Origin: Neofusicoccum parvum
Lineage: Eukaryota > Ascomycota > Dothideomycetes > Botryosphaeriales > Botryosphaeriaceae
Length of the DNA stretch: 64,000 nt
Reading direction: 5' to 3'
Assembly (NCBI GenBank): GCA_020912385.1
Contig: CP087210.1
Location: 992,001-1,056,000, forward strand
Position 1 is the stretch's first letter. Every line of letters begins with the position of its first letter. The notes below the pieces were generated by a model. The model worked only from the letters and a program-made list of their open reading frames with translations. It was not told where the DNA came from and made no database searches. Shown piece after piece: positions 24,353 through 34,819 of this stretch. Position numbers and translations under genes: made by a program.

Positions 24353-26047
24353 TCACAATTTCACCGGGAATTTTGCCCTGAGCTTCTCGCCATATTTGAC
24401 GAAGAAGATCGGGATGGGTATTAACGCGATAGCAACGAAGCCGAGTAAAGAATTGCCCCAGCCAAGCCCCAGAGCTTTGTACATCGGCTGGCCAGCAAGG
24501 GGAACGAATGCGCCGAAGATTGAGCGCATGACTGTGTTTGCAGCCATGGCGGATGCTGCATGGAGCGTGTAGACGTCTACAAGGTACGTGTTTGGGGCCA
24601 TCTGAGAGACTGTCGTCAGCGAATGTTCCTGCAGAGAGAGTTGGTGTGTAGGATTACTCACGAAGATAAGCATTAAGCCGAATCCAATAAAAACAGTTCC
24701 GATGATAGGCACGATCCAATGGGTGTGCTTCTCGACGCTCCATCCGTACCAGAACAGACCGATTGGCATGGCGATGGCGCCGGGGAACATGAGCGGCAAA
24801 CGATGCTCGGGAGTAAAATGACCCTTGGCCAGGGCGGCGCGTACACTCCGGTTTCCCCAGACAGTGTAGACCCATTGGCCAAGGACGCTTCCGAGTCCGA
24901 CGCCGAGATATGTGAGGCCCGCGAGGCCGCTGTTGAAGCCGTACTGCTCCTTGTATATGAGGGTGAACGTCGTGAAAAGGATGTAGAGGTAAGCGTAGGC
25001 GACGGCGACGTAGAGGGACAGTAGAAAGACGATGGGAGATCTGAAGAGCATCTTCGTGGGTCGTACGATGCTGAAGAAGAAGAGATCGCGAGTTGAAAGG
25101 CCCACGTCGAGCTTGCTGCGGAGTGCCATGTTCCCGGTTTCCTTCCTGAGGCGCTTCACCTTCTTGTTCAATATGGCGATAGCATAGGTCTCCGACATGA
25201 AAATCATGCCTGCGACAGTGACGACACCGGAGGCGATGCTGACAACCCAGAATGTCCATCTCCAGCCGGCGGCTTGGGAGAGGAAGCCGCCAGATAGCGG
25301 GCCGACAACAGGGCCGATGCAAGGACCAGCGACCCAGATAGCCATGGCAGTGCCTCGCTGCTCCCGCGGGATCAAGTCTGCAATAGTGCCCCCGCCGAGG
25401 GTCAGCGGGCTTGCGCCAACACAGCCGGCCAGGAACCGGAATGCAATGAGCATGCCGAGATTGGTGGACAATGCGCACGCCACGTTGAAGATAATGAAGA
25501 AAACGTTGCATGTATGATACAGCGGCATTCTCCCGTACATTTCCGACAGAGGTGCAATGATCAACGGACCAACGGCGAAGCCCAGGACGTAGACGGACAC
25601 GACGAAACCCGACAGCAGCTCGTCAGTAGAGTTGAACTCGGCCATGAGCTCCGGCACTCCAGGTGCGAAGATGGACGACCCCAGGGGAATAAGAAAGGTG
25701 ATCAGGGACACGATGGAGATGGCCAGCCACTTCTTTGCCTTGGGCCAGTTCATGGGGTTTTCCGGGTCGTTTGGGCCATCCCAGTCCACGATGTTTGGGT
25801 CGACGGGCTCTCGTGCCGACTGCTCATCCTCGTCACGCTCGTTGATGGATGTGGGAGTCGAGCCTTCGCTCTTTTCCAGGTCGACGTCCTTGTTGAAGTC
25901 GGAAGCGGCGAGGTCTGATTTCTTGGTCGAAGCAGCCCGTTTGCCGGGATCGGTGTAGGCGCCAAGATTGGTCGGGATGTCTGCGTCGTGGCCTTCTTCG
26001 GCAGCCAGCTCGACAACGTCGCTCTGCTCTGGGAAGGCAGCGCCCAT
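24353..26047 (-). CDS. MFS transporter, DHA1 drug/polyamine:H+ antiporter type
   Basis: Exons are complement 24662..26047 and 24353..24601, 544 aa. About 120 charged N-terminal residues precede 12 predicted membrane helices. The family box DWDGPNDPENPMNWP precedes helix 1. The antiporter motif C is seen as GPVVGPLSGG in helix 5, and SEMYGRMP resembles motif A in loop 2-3. It probably exports drugs, polyamines or a small metabolite at the plasma membrane by proton antiport. The 60-nt intron (24602..24661: GTGAGT donor, CTGAC branch, CAG acceptor) is a multiple of three without stops; removing it joins GLMLIF to MAPNTYLVDVYT as in relatives. The start is MGAAFPEQ at 26047 with A at -3; an upstream in-frame TTG is not a likely start. 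First of three consecutive minus-strand genes with the reductase and P450. Confidence 0.88.
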   Translation of the reverse strand: MGAAFPEQSDVVELAAEEGHDADIPTNLGAYTDPGKRAASTKKSDLAASDFNKDVDLEKSEGSTPTSINERDEDEQSAREPVDPNIVDWDGPNDPENPMNWPKAKKWLAISIVSLITFLIPLGSSIFAPGVPELMAEFNSTDELLSGFVVSVYVLGFAVGPLIIAPLSEMYGRMPLYHTCNVFFIIFNVACALSTNLGMLIAFRFLAGCVGASPLTLGGGTIADLIPREQRGTAMAIWVAGPCIGPVVGPLSGGFLSQAAGWRWTFWVVSIASGVVTVAGMIFMSETYAIAILNKKVKRLRKETGNMALRSKLDVGLSTRDLFFFSIVRPTKMLFRSPIVFLLSLYVAVAYAYLYILFTTFTLIYKEQYGFNSGLAGLTYLGVGLGSVLGQWVYTVWGNRSVRAALAKGHFTPEHRLPLMFPGAIAMPIGLFWYGWSVEKHTHWIVPIIGTVFIGFGLMLIFVSNPTHQLSLQEHSLTTVSQMAPNTYLVDVYTLHAASAMAANTVMRSIFGAFVPLAGQPMYKALGLGWGNSLLGFVAIALIPIPIFFVKYGEKLRAKFPVKL

Positions 26048-26912
26048 GCTGACGGCAGGAACAAGGGACGTGGCGTGACGGGGTTGAGCGTGTTCTGTCG
26101 GGGCTGGGCGCCACAGCTGCAACTGTGTGGGGAGAGCAGATGCAGATCTGGCAGAGGACCGGGATTGGTGAGTCGAGCTCGGCCGAGCCTGGCAGCAGGC
26201 GTGGATAGTGCTGAGGACTGCACGACGACTGCAGCGCAGAGCTGCAAGGAGGTGTCTGGAGCAACGGCGTCAGTTCGCCGCAGGAAGACGCCAGTTCAGC
26301 ACGCGGGCCTGGACAGGGAGGTGGTCGAAACAAAGGAACGACGGCGAGGACGACGAGCAGCCGCACGGTCTTAAGGCGCCGAGCCGAAGGCGTTAACGCC
26401 GCACGGATTTATAAAAAATGGTGGCGCGCGACACCGCAGGGACGGTGAGGGGTCGAGTTCCAATGGCAGTCCGCCGCGGGCGCTCCTTCCCCAGGCGGGG
26501 CGGCGGAGCGCAGATGGAGAGCTGTCCCCATGATGCGCCTGGCGCCGGTGCCGGTGCCGCCTGCCGCTGCGGCGCTCAGTCCCCGCCGCGACATCGTGTC
26601 CTCGGGCCCCGAGCAGAACGGGCGCGCCAAGCAGAGCGTCGCGAGGTGAGGCGCACGGGAGGAGGCCCAACTGCCGGAGCCGCAGCAGCCGAGGTGTCTC
26701 CCGCCGCCCCCAGCTCGCCGTTCGCGGCCCGCCGATCCCCACCAAGCCTCCAACCCACCGCACGCACGCGCCCGTCGCCGTCGCCGTCGCCGTCGCTTCA
26801 CAGCCGCGCACTCGGACGTCAGCCGGGGACAAGGAATCGATTCAATGGCTACTTAGCCCGCCGCCGCCGGGTCTGCCCACGCCTGCGCGTCCTCTCCTGA
26901 CGCTCTGTCGAC
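26048..26912. other. Intergenic between MDR reductase 3' end and MFS promoter
   Basis: Promoter and 5' flank of the MFS gene plus the 3' flank of the reductase. On the minus strand TTTATAAAT at 26407-26415 could be a TATA element about 360 bp upstream of the MFS ATG. A short (GTCGCC)n run lies near 26768-26796. No gene is supported. Confidence 0.5.
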
Positions 26913-28191
26913 TCACACCGTAATCACTATCTTGCCAATCTCGCTTTGCTTTTCCAATTGGGCGAATGCCTCCGGCGCCTGCTCGAATCCGAACTCCTTG
27001 CCCAAAGCCGGCCGGATCTGATGCTCCTCCACGAACCTGAGGAACCGGTCGTTGATTGCCTTGCTTCCGCCCCCCAGAATTCCCCTGACTGCGGTCTGCG
27101 TCAGTATCGGTCCCTTGCCGCCTGCGTCTGCACTCACTGGTCTTTGCCCCGAACAGGATGTGGGGGATCAGGTCCGCCTGCTTCGATTCCGTCAGGATGC
27201 CCATCACCGACACCAGCCCGCCAACCCTGGTGCTCCGCAGCGACTCCTCGATCGTGCCGGCACCGCCAACTTCGACCACGTGGTCGACTCCGCGCCCATT
27301 GGTGATCCGGAGCACCTCGTCAGCCCAGTTGGCGTTCTTGCGATAGTTGATGACATGCTTTGCCCCGAGCCTCTTGGCTGTCTCCAGCTTCTCATCTGTC
27401 GACGACGTTGCAATAACCGTGGCACCCGCCGCCGATGCCAGCTGGTGCATGTCAGACTCATCCAGAAAAAAAAAAAAAAGAAGTGCGTGAAAGCCGAAGA
27501 CCATGGAAACAACAGAGCAGAGAGAAGAGCCACCTCGACGACCCGCTACGGCCAGAGCACTCGAGATGCAAGAAGCGAACGAAGGCCGGAAGAATGAGCA
27601 GGGGCGAGAAAGCCGTCAACTTACCTGGATGGCGAAGCAACTCACACCCCCAGTCCCCTGCGTCAGCACCGTCACGCCCGCCGCTGGTTTTCCAATCCCG
27701 CCCGGCCCTTCGAACAGCGCGTTGAAGGCCGTCGAGCCGGCCGTGATCAGCGCCGCAGATTCGACGTCGCTCAGCCCCTTCGGCGCCTCCAGCACCCGCT
27801 CGTCGTCCAGCACCACGAACCGCGCCAACGTGCCGTGCACTTTGCCGCCGCCCATGGTCGTGTCGAGCCTGTAGCCGTCGCCGACGTCGCCATCGAGCCA
27901 CGTGTTGGGGTGCACAGCCACGTGCGTTCCGGTGCGGTCGCGCCAGACGGATGACTCTCCGGCCGCGACGACGGTTCCGGCGCCGTCGCTGCAGGGGATG
28001 AGGTTGGGAACGTGTGAGAGGGGGTAGGCCGGGGAGTGGTGAACGATGAGGTGATCGCGGAAGTTGAGGGAGGCGGCAGTGATGCGGATGAGCACTTGCT
28101 TGGGTCCGGGTGTTGGGGTGGGGAGGGGGGTTTGGACGAGCTTGGAGGCGCTGGCGATGGTCCAGGCAAGATTCTGTTCTGCGCTTGCCAT
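26913..28191 (-). CDS. Zinc-independent MDR-family alcohol dehydrogenase/reductase
   Basis: Exons are complement 27625..28191, 27138..27441 and 26913..27088, 348 aa, the normal length for medium-chain dehydrogenase/reductases. The N-terminal GroES-like fold carries SLNFRDHL where zinc enzymes have the catalytic Cys, so this looks like a quinone-oxidoreductase or enoyl-reductase-like branch. The Rossmann motif is TQGTGGVSCFAIQ followed across intron 1 by LASAAGATVIATSS. GAKHVINYR follows downstream, and the C terminus EIGKIVITV is typical of the family. Predicted role is NAD(P)H-dependent reduction or oxidation of a small carbonyl or alkene substrate in the cytosol. Intron 1 is 183 nt and contains a T-tract on the coding strand; intron 2 is 49 nt. 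The start MASAEQNLAWT at 28191 fits relatives; the upstream in-frame Met would add an unlikely basic leader. Lies between the MFS and P450 genes in the same orientation. Confidence 0.87.
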
Positions 28192-29054
28192 TGTGTATGC
28201 TTGTGCGGATCCGATCAGCTGACTTTGAAGACTGTGGAGATGGTAGGTTTGATCTGGAGCTCGACATTTGCGTGCGCCTTTCCTAGACATTTATACTGAT
28301 GTGAGGCCATCGTGGACGTCTGAATTTCTAAGCAGCCATGATAACGCCAGCCGCGACATGAAGCAACACAGAATCGCGCCATGCCAGCCTCGCTTGAAGT
28401 CAGCGCCTGTCAGTCCGACGGTGTTTGGGCAGTCGAAGGGAGTTCCTACAATCTGCTTACCAATAACCCCGCCACGCTAAACTGGATGCGGCAATACACG
28501 ACTTCGCCGGCCTTCCTTTGGTCTGACCACTTGCATCCAGAAGAACGGACGAATTTGCTCGGCTCGGTTCATCACAGGAGCAGCTGCTTTACGCAGCAGA
28601 TCTGTCAGATGCGGAATTGCGTTGACAGGATCGGTAAGATGCGGAATCAATGGCGCTTGCCCACCATCCAGTAGATCCAGTCCGTCTTTCTTGTGTGCTG
28701 GTAAAAACCGTACAGCAGTTGCTTTACGCAGCATATACGTAAGATGCGGAATTACAGTGACAGTATCAGTAAGACGCGGAATCAAGAGCGCCCTCATACC
28801 ATCCCAGAGATCATATCTTTCTTCCTTATCTTACTAGCAGACTCATAACACTGAAACATACAATACAAGACTAAACTGCTTAGAATTTTGCTCGACTCGT
28901 ATACATACATGCCCTTGAAGTCTAAGCCATGGATGCATTTCAACAGTGCCACCCAGCCCCTACACCCCCTTTCCGTTCCAGGATAGAGATGAGGTTATTT
29001 TGCTGAACGTTCTATCAGAATTATCGACGTTCACTCATCTGCAACAGAAATCTG
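28192..29054. other. Intergenic with direct-repeat pair
   Basis: 5' flank of the reductase and 3' flank of the P450. The central part is occupied by two diverged direct repeats (listed separately). No coding sequence is supported. Confidence 0.6.
28579..28830. repeat. Two diverged ~115-bp direct repeats
   Basis: Copy 1 starts at about 28579 and copy 2 at about 28714, an offset of roughly 135 bp. Both begin AGCAG(C/T)TGCTTTACGCAGCA and then carry two spaced copies of a motif close to GTAAGATGCGGAAT, so that motif occurs four times with small changes (near 28605, 28634, 28738 and 28769). By eye the two units are about 80 percent identical. They sit between the reductase and P450 genes. They could be an old tandem duplication, remains of a transposon, or a regulatory array. 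Confidence 0.7.
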
Positions 29055-30960
29055 TTACTCGACTACAACTCTGCATCCTTTCGTCCCAATCCTTGGCGCA
29101 CCGACGACGTGGTCGTGCACAAATTCGACGTCTTGGTGAGTTGTCTTGTACAGCTTGAGCTGCAAACCGTGCAGCGTATGGGGGCCAAATGTTAGAGCAA
29201 CGAGCGTGTGCAATTCCGCATAGGCGAGGCTGCCAAGCCACAAAGTCAGTACAACGCTTCAGGGGAGCGAGAATGGGCAACTCACTTCATGCCCACGCAG
29301 ATCCGCGTTCCATACCCAAACGACGCAATGTACTTCGATAGGCTCCTTCCTCCCATGGCAACATTCGTTCCAGTTACACTCACTGGATCCACTCCCTCGC
29401 CCAGCTTCCCCGCTTCCTTCTCAAGCCATCTCTCCGGCTTGAAGACGTGAGGTTCGGGGAACAGCTCCGGGTCGAAATGTAGCAGGTGCGGAGACATCGA
29501 GACAGGCGTACCGGGCGGGATGCGGAACTCTGTGACCATCGGTTGGCCTGTTTTGGGGTCTTTTCGTGTACTGTCGGGCACGCTGATGACACGCCACTGG
29601 TTGGGTAGGACCCGATTCATACGCTGGACAGCTGGCAAGCTGACGCGGAGTCCTTCCATCACGACGGCAGCAAGATATGCACAGCGCTCGAGGTCTTGCC
29701 AGCGAGGGGTCTCACCCTTCACCTGCATGTCTGCTGTCATGAATCCTCCAGCCTCGAGCTCCATACGCAGTGTAGCCAGGGTACGTGGCTGGTCGAGCAG
29801 GTGGAAGGTGATGTGTGTGAGAACCTTGGCGACCGTCTCTGAACCGCCAACAATGACACTTTGGCCATCTTGCCACATGCGATCGATCCTCTTCTCAGAA
29901 TCAGGAATCGATGCAGACTGCAGGAGTTCATGGAAAATTGTCGGATGCATCTTGTATCGAAGTTCATCCTCTCCAACGGCTCCGTCCCGGATGGCAGTGA
30001 TTTGGGTGCGCATATTGTCTTGGAGTTTCGCAGCCATGAGCATTCCATCCCCAGCTAGGCGCGCGACCCATTTGTCCGGGAGAATCGCAAAGATGTCCCG
30101 AATGCCCAGTAGCGAAGGGAAATGCTTGTACATCTGCGAGTTCGCCATGACGTAACGGAGCATTGTCACCCATTGCTGACCACGCTCCTTGTCCCTGACG
30201 AGCCCGTATGACCGGGCGAATGCGTACTCCGAGACAATGTCCACGGCCAACTGATGCCAGAGGGCGCCCATCTCCAACACGCCTGCGTGGTCTTCGTCCT
30301 CGACCTCCAATGCTCCTCTGGCCTGAGGATCCCCATTTCCTGCCATCTCTTGCAAATAAGTACGCCGTGCCTTGGCATTTTTCAGTCTTTCCAGCAAGTA
30401 AGCCACGTTATCATAGACAACGTGACCGAACTTCTCAACGCTGCGCCGGGAGAAGAACGGAGATAGAGCAGCGCGGCGTCTTTTCCACAGCTCATGGGGA
30501 ACGGTACCAACAGTGGCATCTGGGAGTCCAATACCGTTTATGCCAAAAGCGTACTTGTCGTTTTTGGCGGTGTAAATGGGTTCCCAGAGCGAGTGGTGGT
30601 TCATGTGAATCTCGTCAGGGGAGATGCGGATCACAGGACCTGCGAGGTGTTGTCAGCACAATGCACGAGACCCAACGCCACATGATCACGTAAGTGCATA
30701 CCAAACTCCTCGTGCATTCTCGACACCTCTTGATGGTACAAGCCAGGCTTGACGACATCGTAGTAGAACTCGTACCACAGTGTAGCTGCGGCCAGCTTGC
30801 GACCCGGAAACCGCGCCAATGGATGGAAGTAGAGTCTATAGACGACAAGAGAAAGACCGTAGACGATCCCGAGCGCCACAGCGTAAGCAAGGAGCTGCAG
30901 CAGTGAAGCCTCGCGCAAGCGGTGCAGGAGGCCCAGCGGGGAAGCCGCGCCAGCGTGCAT
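29055..30960 (-). CDS. Cytochrome P450 monooxygenase
   Basis: Exons are complement 30702..30960, 29286..30639 and 29055..29229, 595 aa. An N-terminal anchor (about residues 19-41) is followed by [13 protein letters not shown]. The I-helix region GGSETVAKV has the usual Glu/Thr pair, the ExxR motif is EGLR, and the heme loop is [10 protein letters not shown] with Cys534 as the iron ligand. Exon 3 supplies [15 protein letters not shown]. It should be a microsomal mono-oxygenase using a cytochrome P450 reductase. The overall style resembles fungal trichodiene-oxygenase/benzoate-hydroxylase-like P450s, but family and substrate are uncertain. At 595 aa it is long: the loop after the C helix contains an acidic insertion around EVEDEDHAG. 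The start MHAGAASP at 30960 is the first ATG of the frame. Introns are 62 and 56 nt. It heads the minus-strand trio with the reductase and MFS pump. Confidence 0.9.
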
Positions 30961-33900
30961 GATCGGCAGCAGCTGTGCCGCAATCAGGTACGATGCGGGA
31001 ACCCGGGAGTTGGGCGCGTTGGCGGGTGGTACGGACAAGAGCAGGCGCAGCAGGAGCGGAGCGGAGCGTCAGCTCGGGGAGGGCATGCAGAGAGTGGTGT
31101 GGTGTTGCGGGTTTTTGTATGGCTGGCGGCATGGCGGGGCGGTAGTCTGCGGACGTGTGTTATCGGCGACGCTACTGCATGTGGTGAATTCGCGAAGGCA
31201 CGATGCGGGTCGCGATGGCTTTTGCCGGCGAATAGGCGACGGGCCATATTCGCCTTTGCGGCGAAGCCATCATTCGATGCCCCGGAATACACCGTCTTAC
31301 TCTAGTCTGCGGACGAGAAAGGGCCACACGCCGCGTCGGAAGGCTGCACAGAGAGCGACGAGCGCCGCAGTAAAGGACAGCGCGCAACACGTATGCTGAT
31401 GGGAGGTGGTGGTGGAGATGGAGTTGGGCGCAGGGAAGGCGCCGGGGGCCATAGCTCCTAATCAGTCCCTGGAGCACGCGCTCGCTTCCGAACGGGCGGG
31501 GACGAGCTGCCACCGCGAGGAGCAGCAGTGCTGCAGCCGACGGCTAGCGTGACGAACACACAACCTCTTTGCAGCGCTGCTCCGACCCGGCAACAGACTG
31601 GGCCGCGGAGGACCGAGTGATCTTGAGAAAGCGAGAGTGGACCGAACTTTGCACCAAGGCTATCCGACCAAGCACTTCGGCTCCTCATGCGGTGGACTTG
31701 TCCAAAGCAGTCCGCGCCAACCATCGCTGCGGCGCCCTACTGTTGAGAGCCAAGTCCGCACATCCAACATTCTCATGTCGGCGAGGCTTGGTCGAGATGT
31801 GTGGGCTCGATGTCCAGTCGTCTCGCTTTGCTATATCAGAATGAGCTGCGATCAGCACGACACGAGAGCAAAGCGTACCCAAAGGTTCTCAGGGTCCGAA
31901 CGTTGGGAGATGGGCCGTCTGGATCGATGACTCGCTCTGCTGGGATGCTGGCCGCCCTCGCTCCCTCCGCCCATTTCCGAGACGACTCCAAATGCCTGTC
32001 ACCTCTCAATGAGTCCCCTTCCCGACCTTCAGTAGCAAAACCCGGACGCTGTTCCGTCGGCGTCGATGACGATGCGCTTGTCAGAAGGCTGGCTTCCGTG
32101 CCGTACACGTTGCCTGGTCCTCGACGTGTCGTCTGACCAGTACAGGCTAGGGTCGATATAGATGTTGCCCAAAAGGGAGCCATGTCGAGTCATGACCCGA
32201 GTCTTGTCGGGAGCTCACAGCTAACAGCAGGCCAGGCTACGGAGCCTTCGAACTGCATGGACTAGCCTTTGAAGACGGCCATCCATGCTGGAATGCGTCT
32301 CTGTGGAGGGCTGTAGGTTGGTTTAAGCATCTGCGGGGCCTGCGGAGCGCTGTAGGACGATGGCAATAATCGCGATTAATAATGGGTACAGTGCTTCAAT
32401 AGGCAATACTCCGACCGACGAAAGTATAAACAACAATAAACCTCCACCCACACAATTACCTAGAAGAAGCTCCTGCGCCTGCATTGCAGGACTGTCGTCA
32501 CGCTCTTACAACAACTCTTGGCGATGCATGCTCCCACGCGCGCCGGAGACAGAGCGGAAGCATACAGGGTAGGCGATCGCGAGAACGATGACTTCTAATC
32601 GCGATCAGAATGAGCTGGCAAGGCGACGCGTTCGTGGGATTGAAGTAAGCAGCGGCCGGTTGGCGACAAGTGCGAAGCATCGGATCCTTGGGTCGGACTG
32701 CACGGGATGATTGAGACCTCGGTCGGTCCCCACGTAGGTGGCAGAAGGCATGTGCGACCGGCTTGGGGCTTGGAGCTTAGTTCCTGGATGGCGACGGAGA
32801 ACGGTCAAGTGTTTCACTGCTCTGCTTCAGGAGATGGCCCCGCTTGGACAACAGCACGTCCTGCAAACAATACAAGAACCAGTGTGCCCCGGAGTCTGGC
32901 AGCACTTGCGCCGTCGAGCGGCGATGGCCGGCCTGAATCATGCATCGCGTGGTGCGCGGGATGGGTGGGCTTGGATGATCCCTGGGCGAACCTGGGGAGC
33001 ACGTCGCGTCCCTGAAAACACCAACGCCCTTGACGAAATCAATAAGAGCCGGCACCCAGCTGCCTGGTCACCGTGGACGACGGATCTGCAGCGAGTGGGT
33101 CCGGCAGGAGTTGAATGCTGATACTTATCTCGTGCCCCGACGCTGCGCCAGTGCCAGCCGCTGTGCGTCACAGGCAAGCAGCCGGGTCAACAATCAGGCT
33201 GCACTCCAGCTGCACGTCAAGCTCGCGTGCGCCAGCGGGCGATGATGTTGGCCAGGAGATTGAGATGATGAAAGGCTGCATGCCGCCGGCTGCGTAGCCG
33301 CAAACAGTCTCCGCCCGCTCCAACTGCCAGGTTGAGCGCCGCGCACACAGTGTTCCAAGTCGGTCCGAGGGAGCTCTCTCCAGCCACCAGCCTCAGGCGC
33401 GGCGTCATCACCCGCATGCCCCGCCCAGCTGGAGGCGGCCTGATGGGTGGGTTGCAGGCGGTGGTGAGGCCGCGCCAAAGCAGGGCCGGGTGGCACAAAT
33501 CTTGGAGCCACAGAGCCCTGGTTCCCATGCTCAACACCGGACTGACGTGTTTGCCAGCGTTTGACGGGCTCGCGTCCGCTCCGCATGCGTCCACGGGCTG
33601 TCTGAAGGCGGAACATCTCAGATTAGCAGATACCGTCAGCTGGTGTCGCAGCAGCCCAAAGCAACCGCCGACACAACGGGCTAGAGTTTCATGGCGCCGG
33701 ATAGGCACCGCAGACGCAATGCGCGCGCATCCAGGAGCGCCTGGCCGGGCTCTAACGCACGATTTCGTATCCCTACGTCATCGGCGAGGGCGGACCAACG
33801 GCCGGGCATCAGACCCTGCAGGCTGGCCCACGGTGATCTGTGGAGATGAATCGTCCGCTCGCGCCCACAAGGCGAAAGTCATGCGCCCGCGTTGCGAGAG

Positions 33901-34819
33901 CGAGCAGGCAGCCCAGCCCGGCCGCAGCGCGAGTGCCCGCCCGCCTGCCGCGGCCACACAGCCAGCCCGGCCTGCGCACACCAGCGCTGCGTGGCGTCGC
34001 GGCCGGCCGGGCAGAGGCCTGCTGCGCGCTGCTAGTGGCCGTGCCAGAGACGCGACCCTGGACGCCTGCTGCGTAGACTGCGCTCGACAAATGACCGCTG
34101 CATTGCCGCTGTGAGCCGGACGTCGACCCAAATACTCTCAGCCCCCGGGGAGCCTCACGCCGCGCTTGTCCTCTCTCTCGCCTGACTGCCCTGCCCGCTC
34201 GCCAGCACCAGCCGTGTCAACATCCGCCGAGCCCCGGGCGTGCGTTCCTCGAAGCACCAGCACCGCGCAGCGTCATAGCGGCTGCCGCCCGTCGGTCAAG
34301 TCCTTGCCCGCATTCCAGCGAGCCGAGCGTGAAACGGGGAGCAAATTGGCGACGATGCCGATGATCGAGGTGAGCAAGCGTCCCTGCCCGATGCCCTGTC
34401 CGATCCATCCTGCGGGCCGCCCGCACAGCAGCAGAGCGCTCGAGAGCCAAGGGGTGGGCAGCGCGAGGTGAGCGCGGGCGTGGTCCGGCGGCGCGGGCGA
34501 TTGGCTGGGCGGGCCGGTCGCAGGCGTGAGGGCACGGCGAGGGTGCCTTCCGGCCCTGTCGATGTCATCTCGTTCGCCTAAATCGCACCTTCCCGGCCGG
34601 ACGTCATAGGGACCGCCTAGCAAGAGATCTCCTCGAGCGCGCGTCTTTGTCACCTCTGCCAGCTGCACCCGCAATTCGCTCCCAGCGCCGCCTCCCCGCC
34701 CACGCGCACCACCTCGACGCCCCGCCTCAACACCACACCCGCGCCTGCATCTGCTGCCGCTGCCTCTCGCCGCCATCCCCATTGCCGTCGCCGCCAGCGA
34801 CGACTTCACTTACTGAGCC
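30961..34819. other. 3.9 kb intergenic, no gene recognised
   Basis: This separates the divergent P450 and kinase genes. Open frames up to about 260 codons occur on both strands in overlapping positions with low-complexity composition and no motif. The last 300 bp before the kinase ATG are strongly CT-rich on the plus strand (about 34660-34800), which fits a 5' UTR. The rest may be long regulatory DNA, a non-coding RNA or an unrecognised gene. Confidence 0.5.

Noticed and set aside
28579..28830. CRISPR-like reading of the repeated motif
   Set aside because: Units are diverged, only two long copies exist, and the genome is eukaryotic.
32777..34131. Several 90-260-codon frames upstream of the kinase
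   Set aside because: Overlapping on both strands, no motif, no consistent splice structure.
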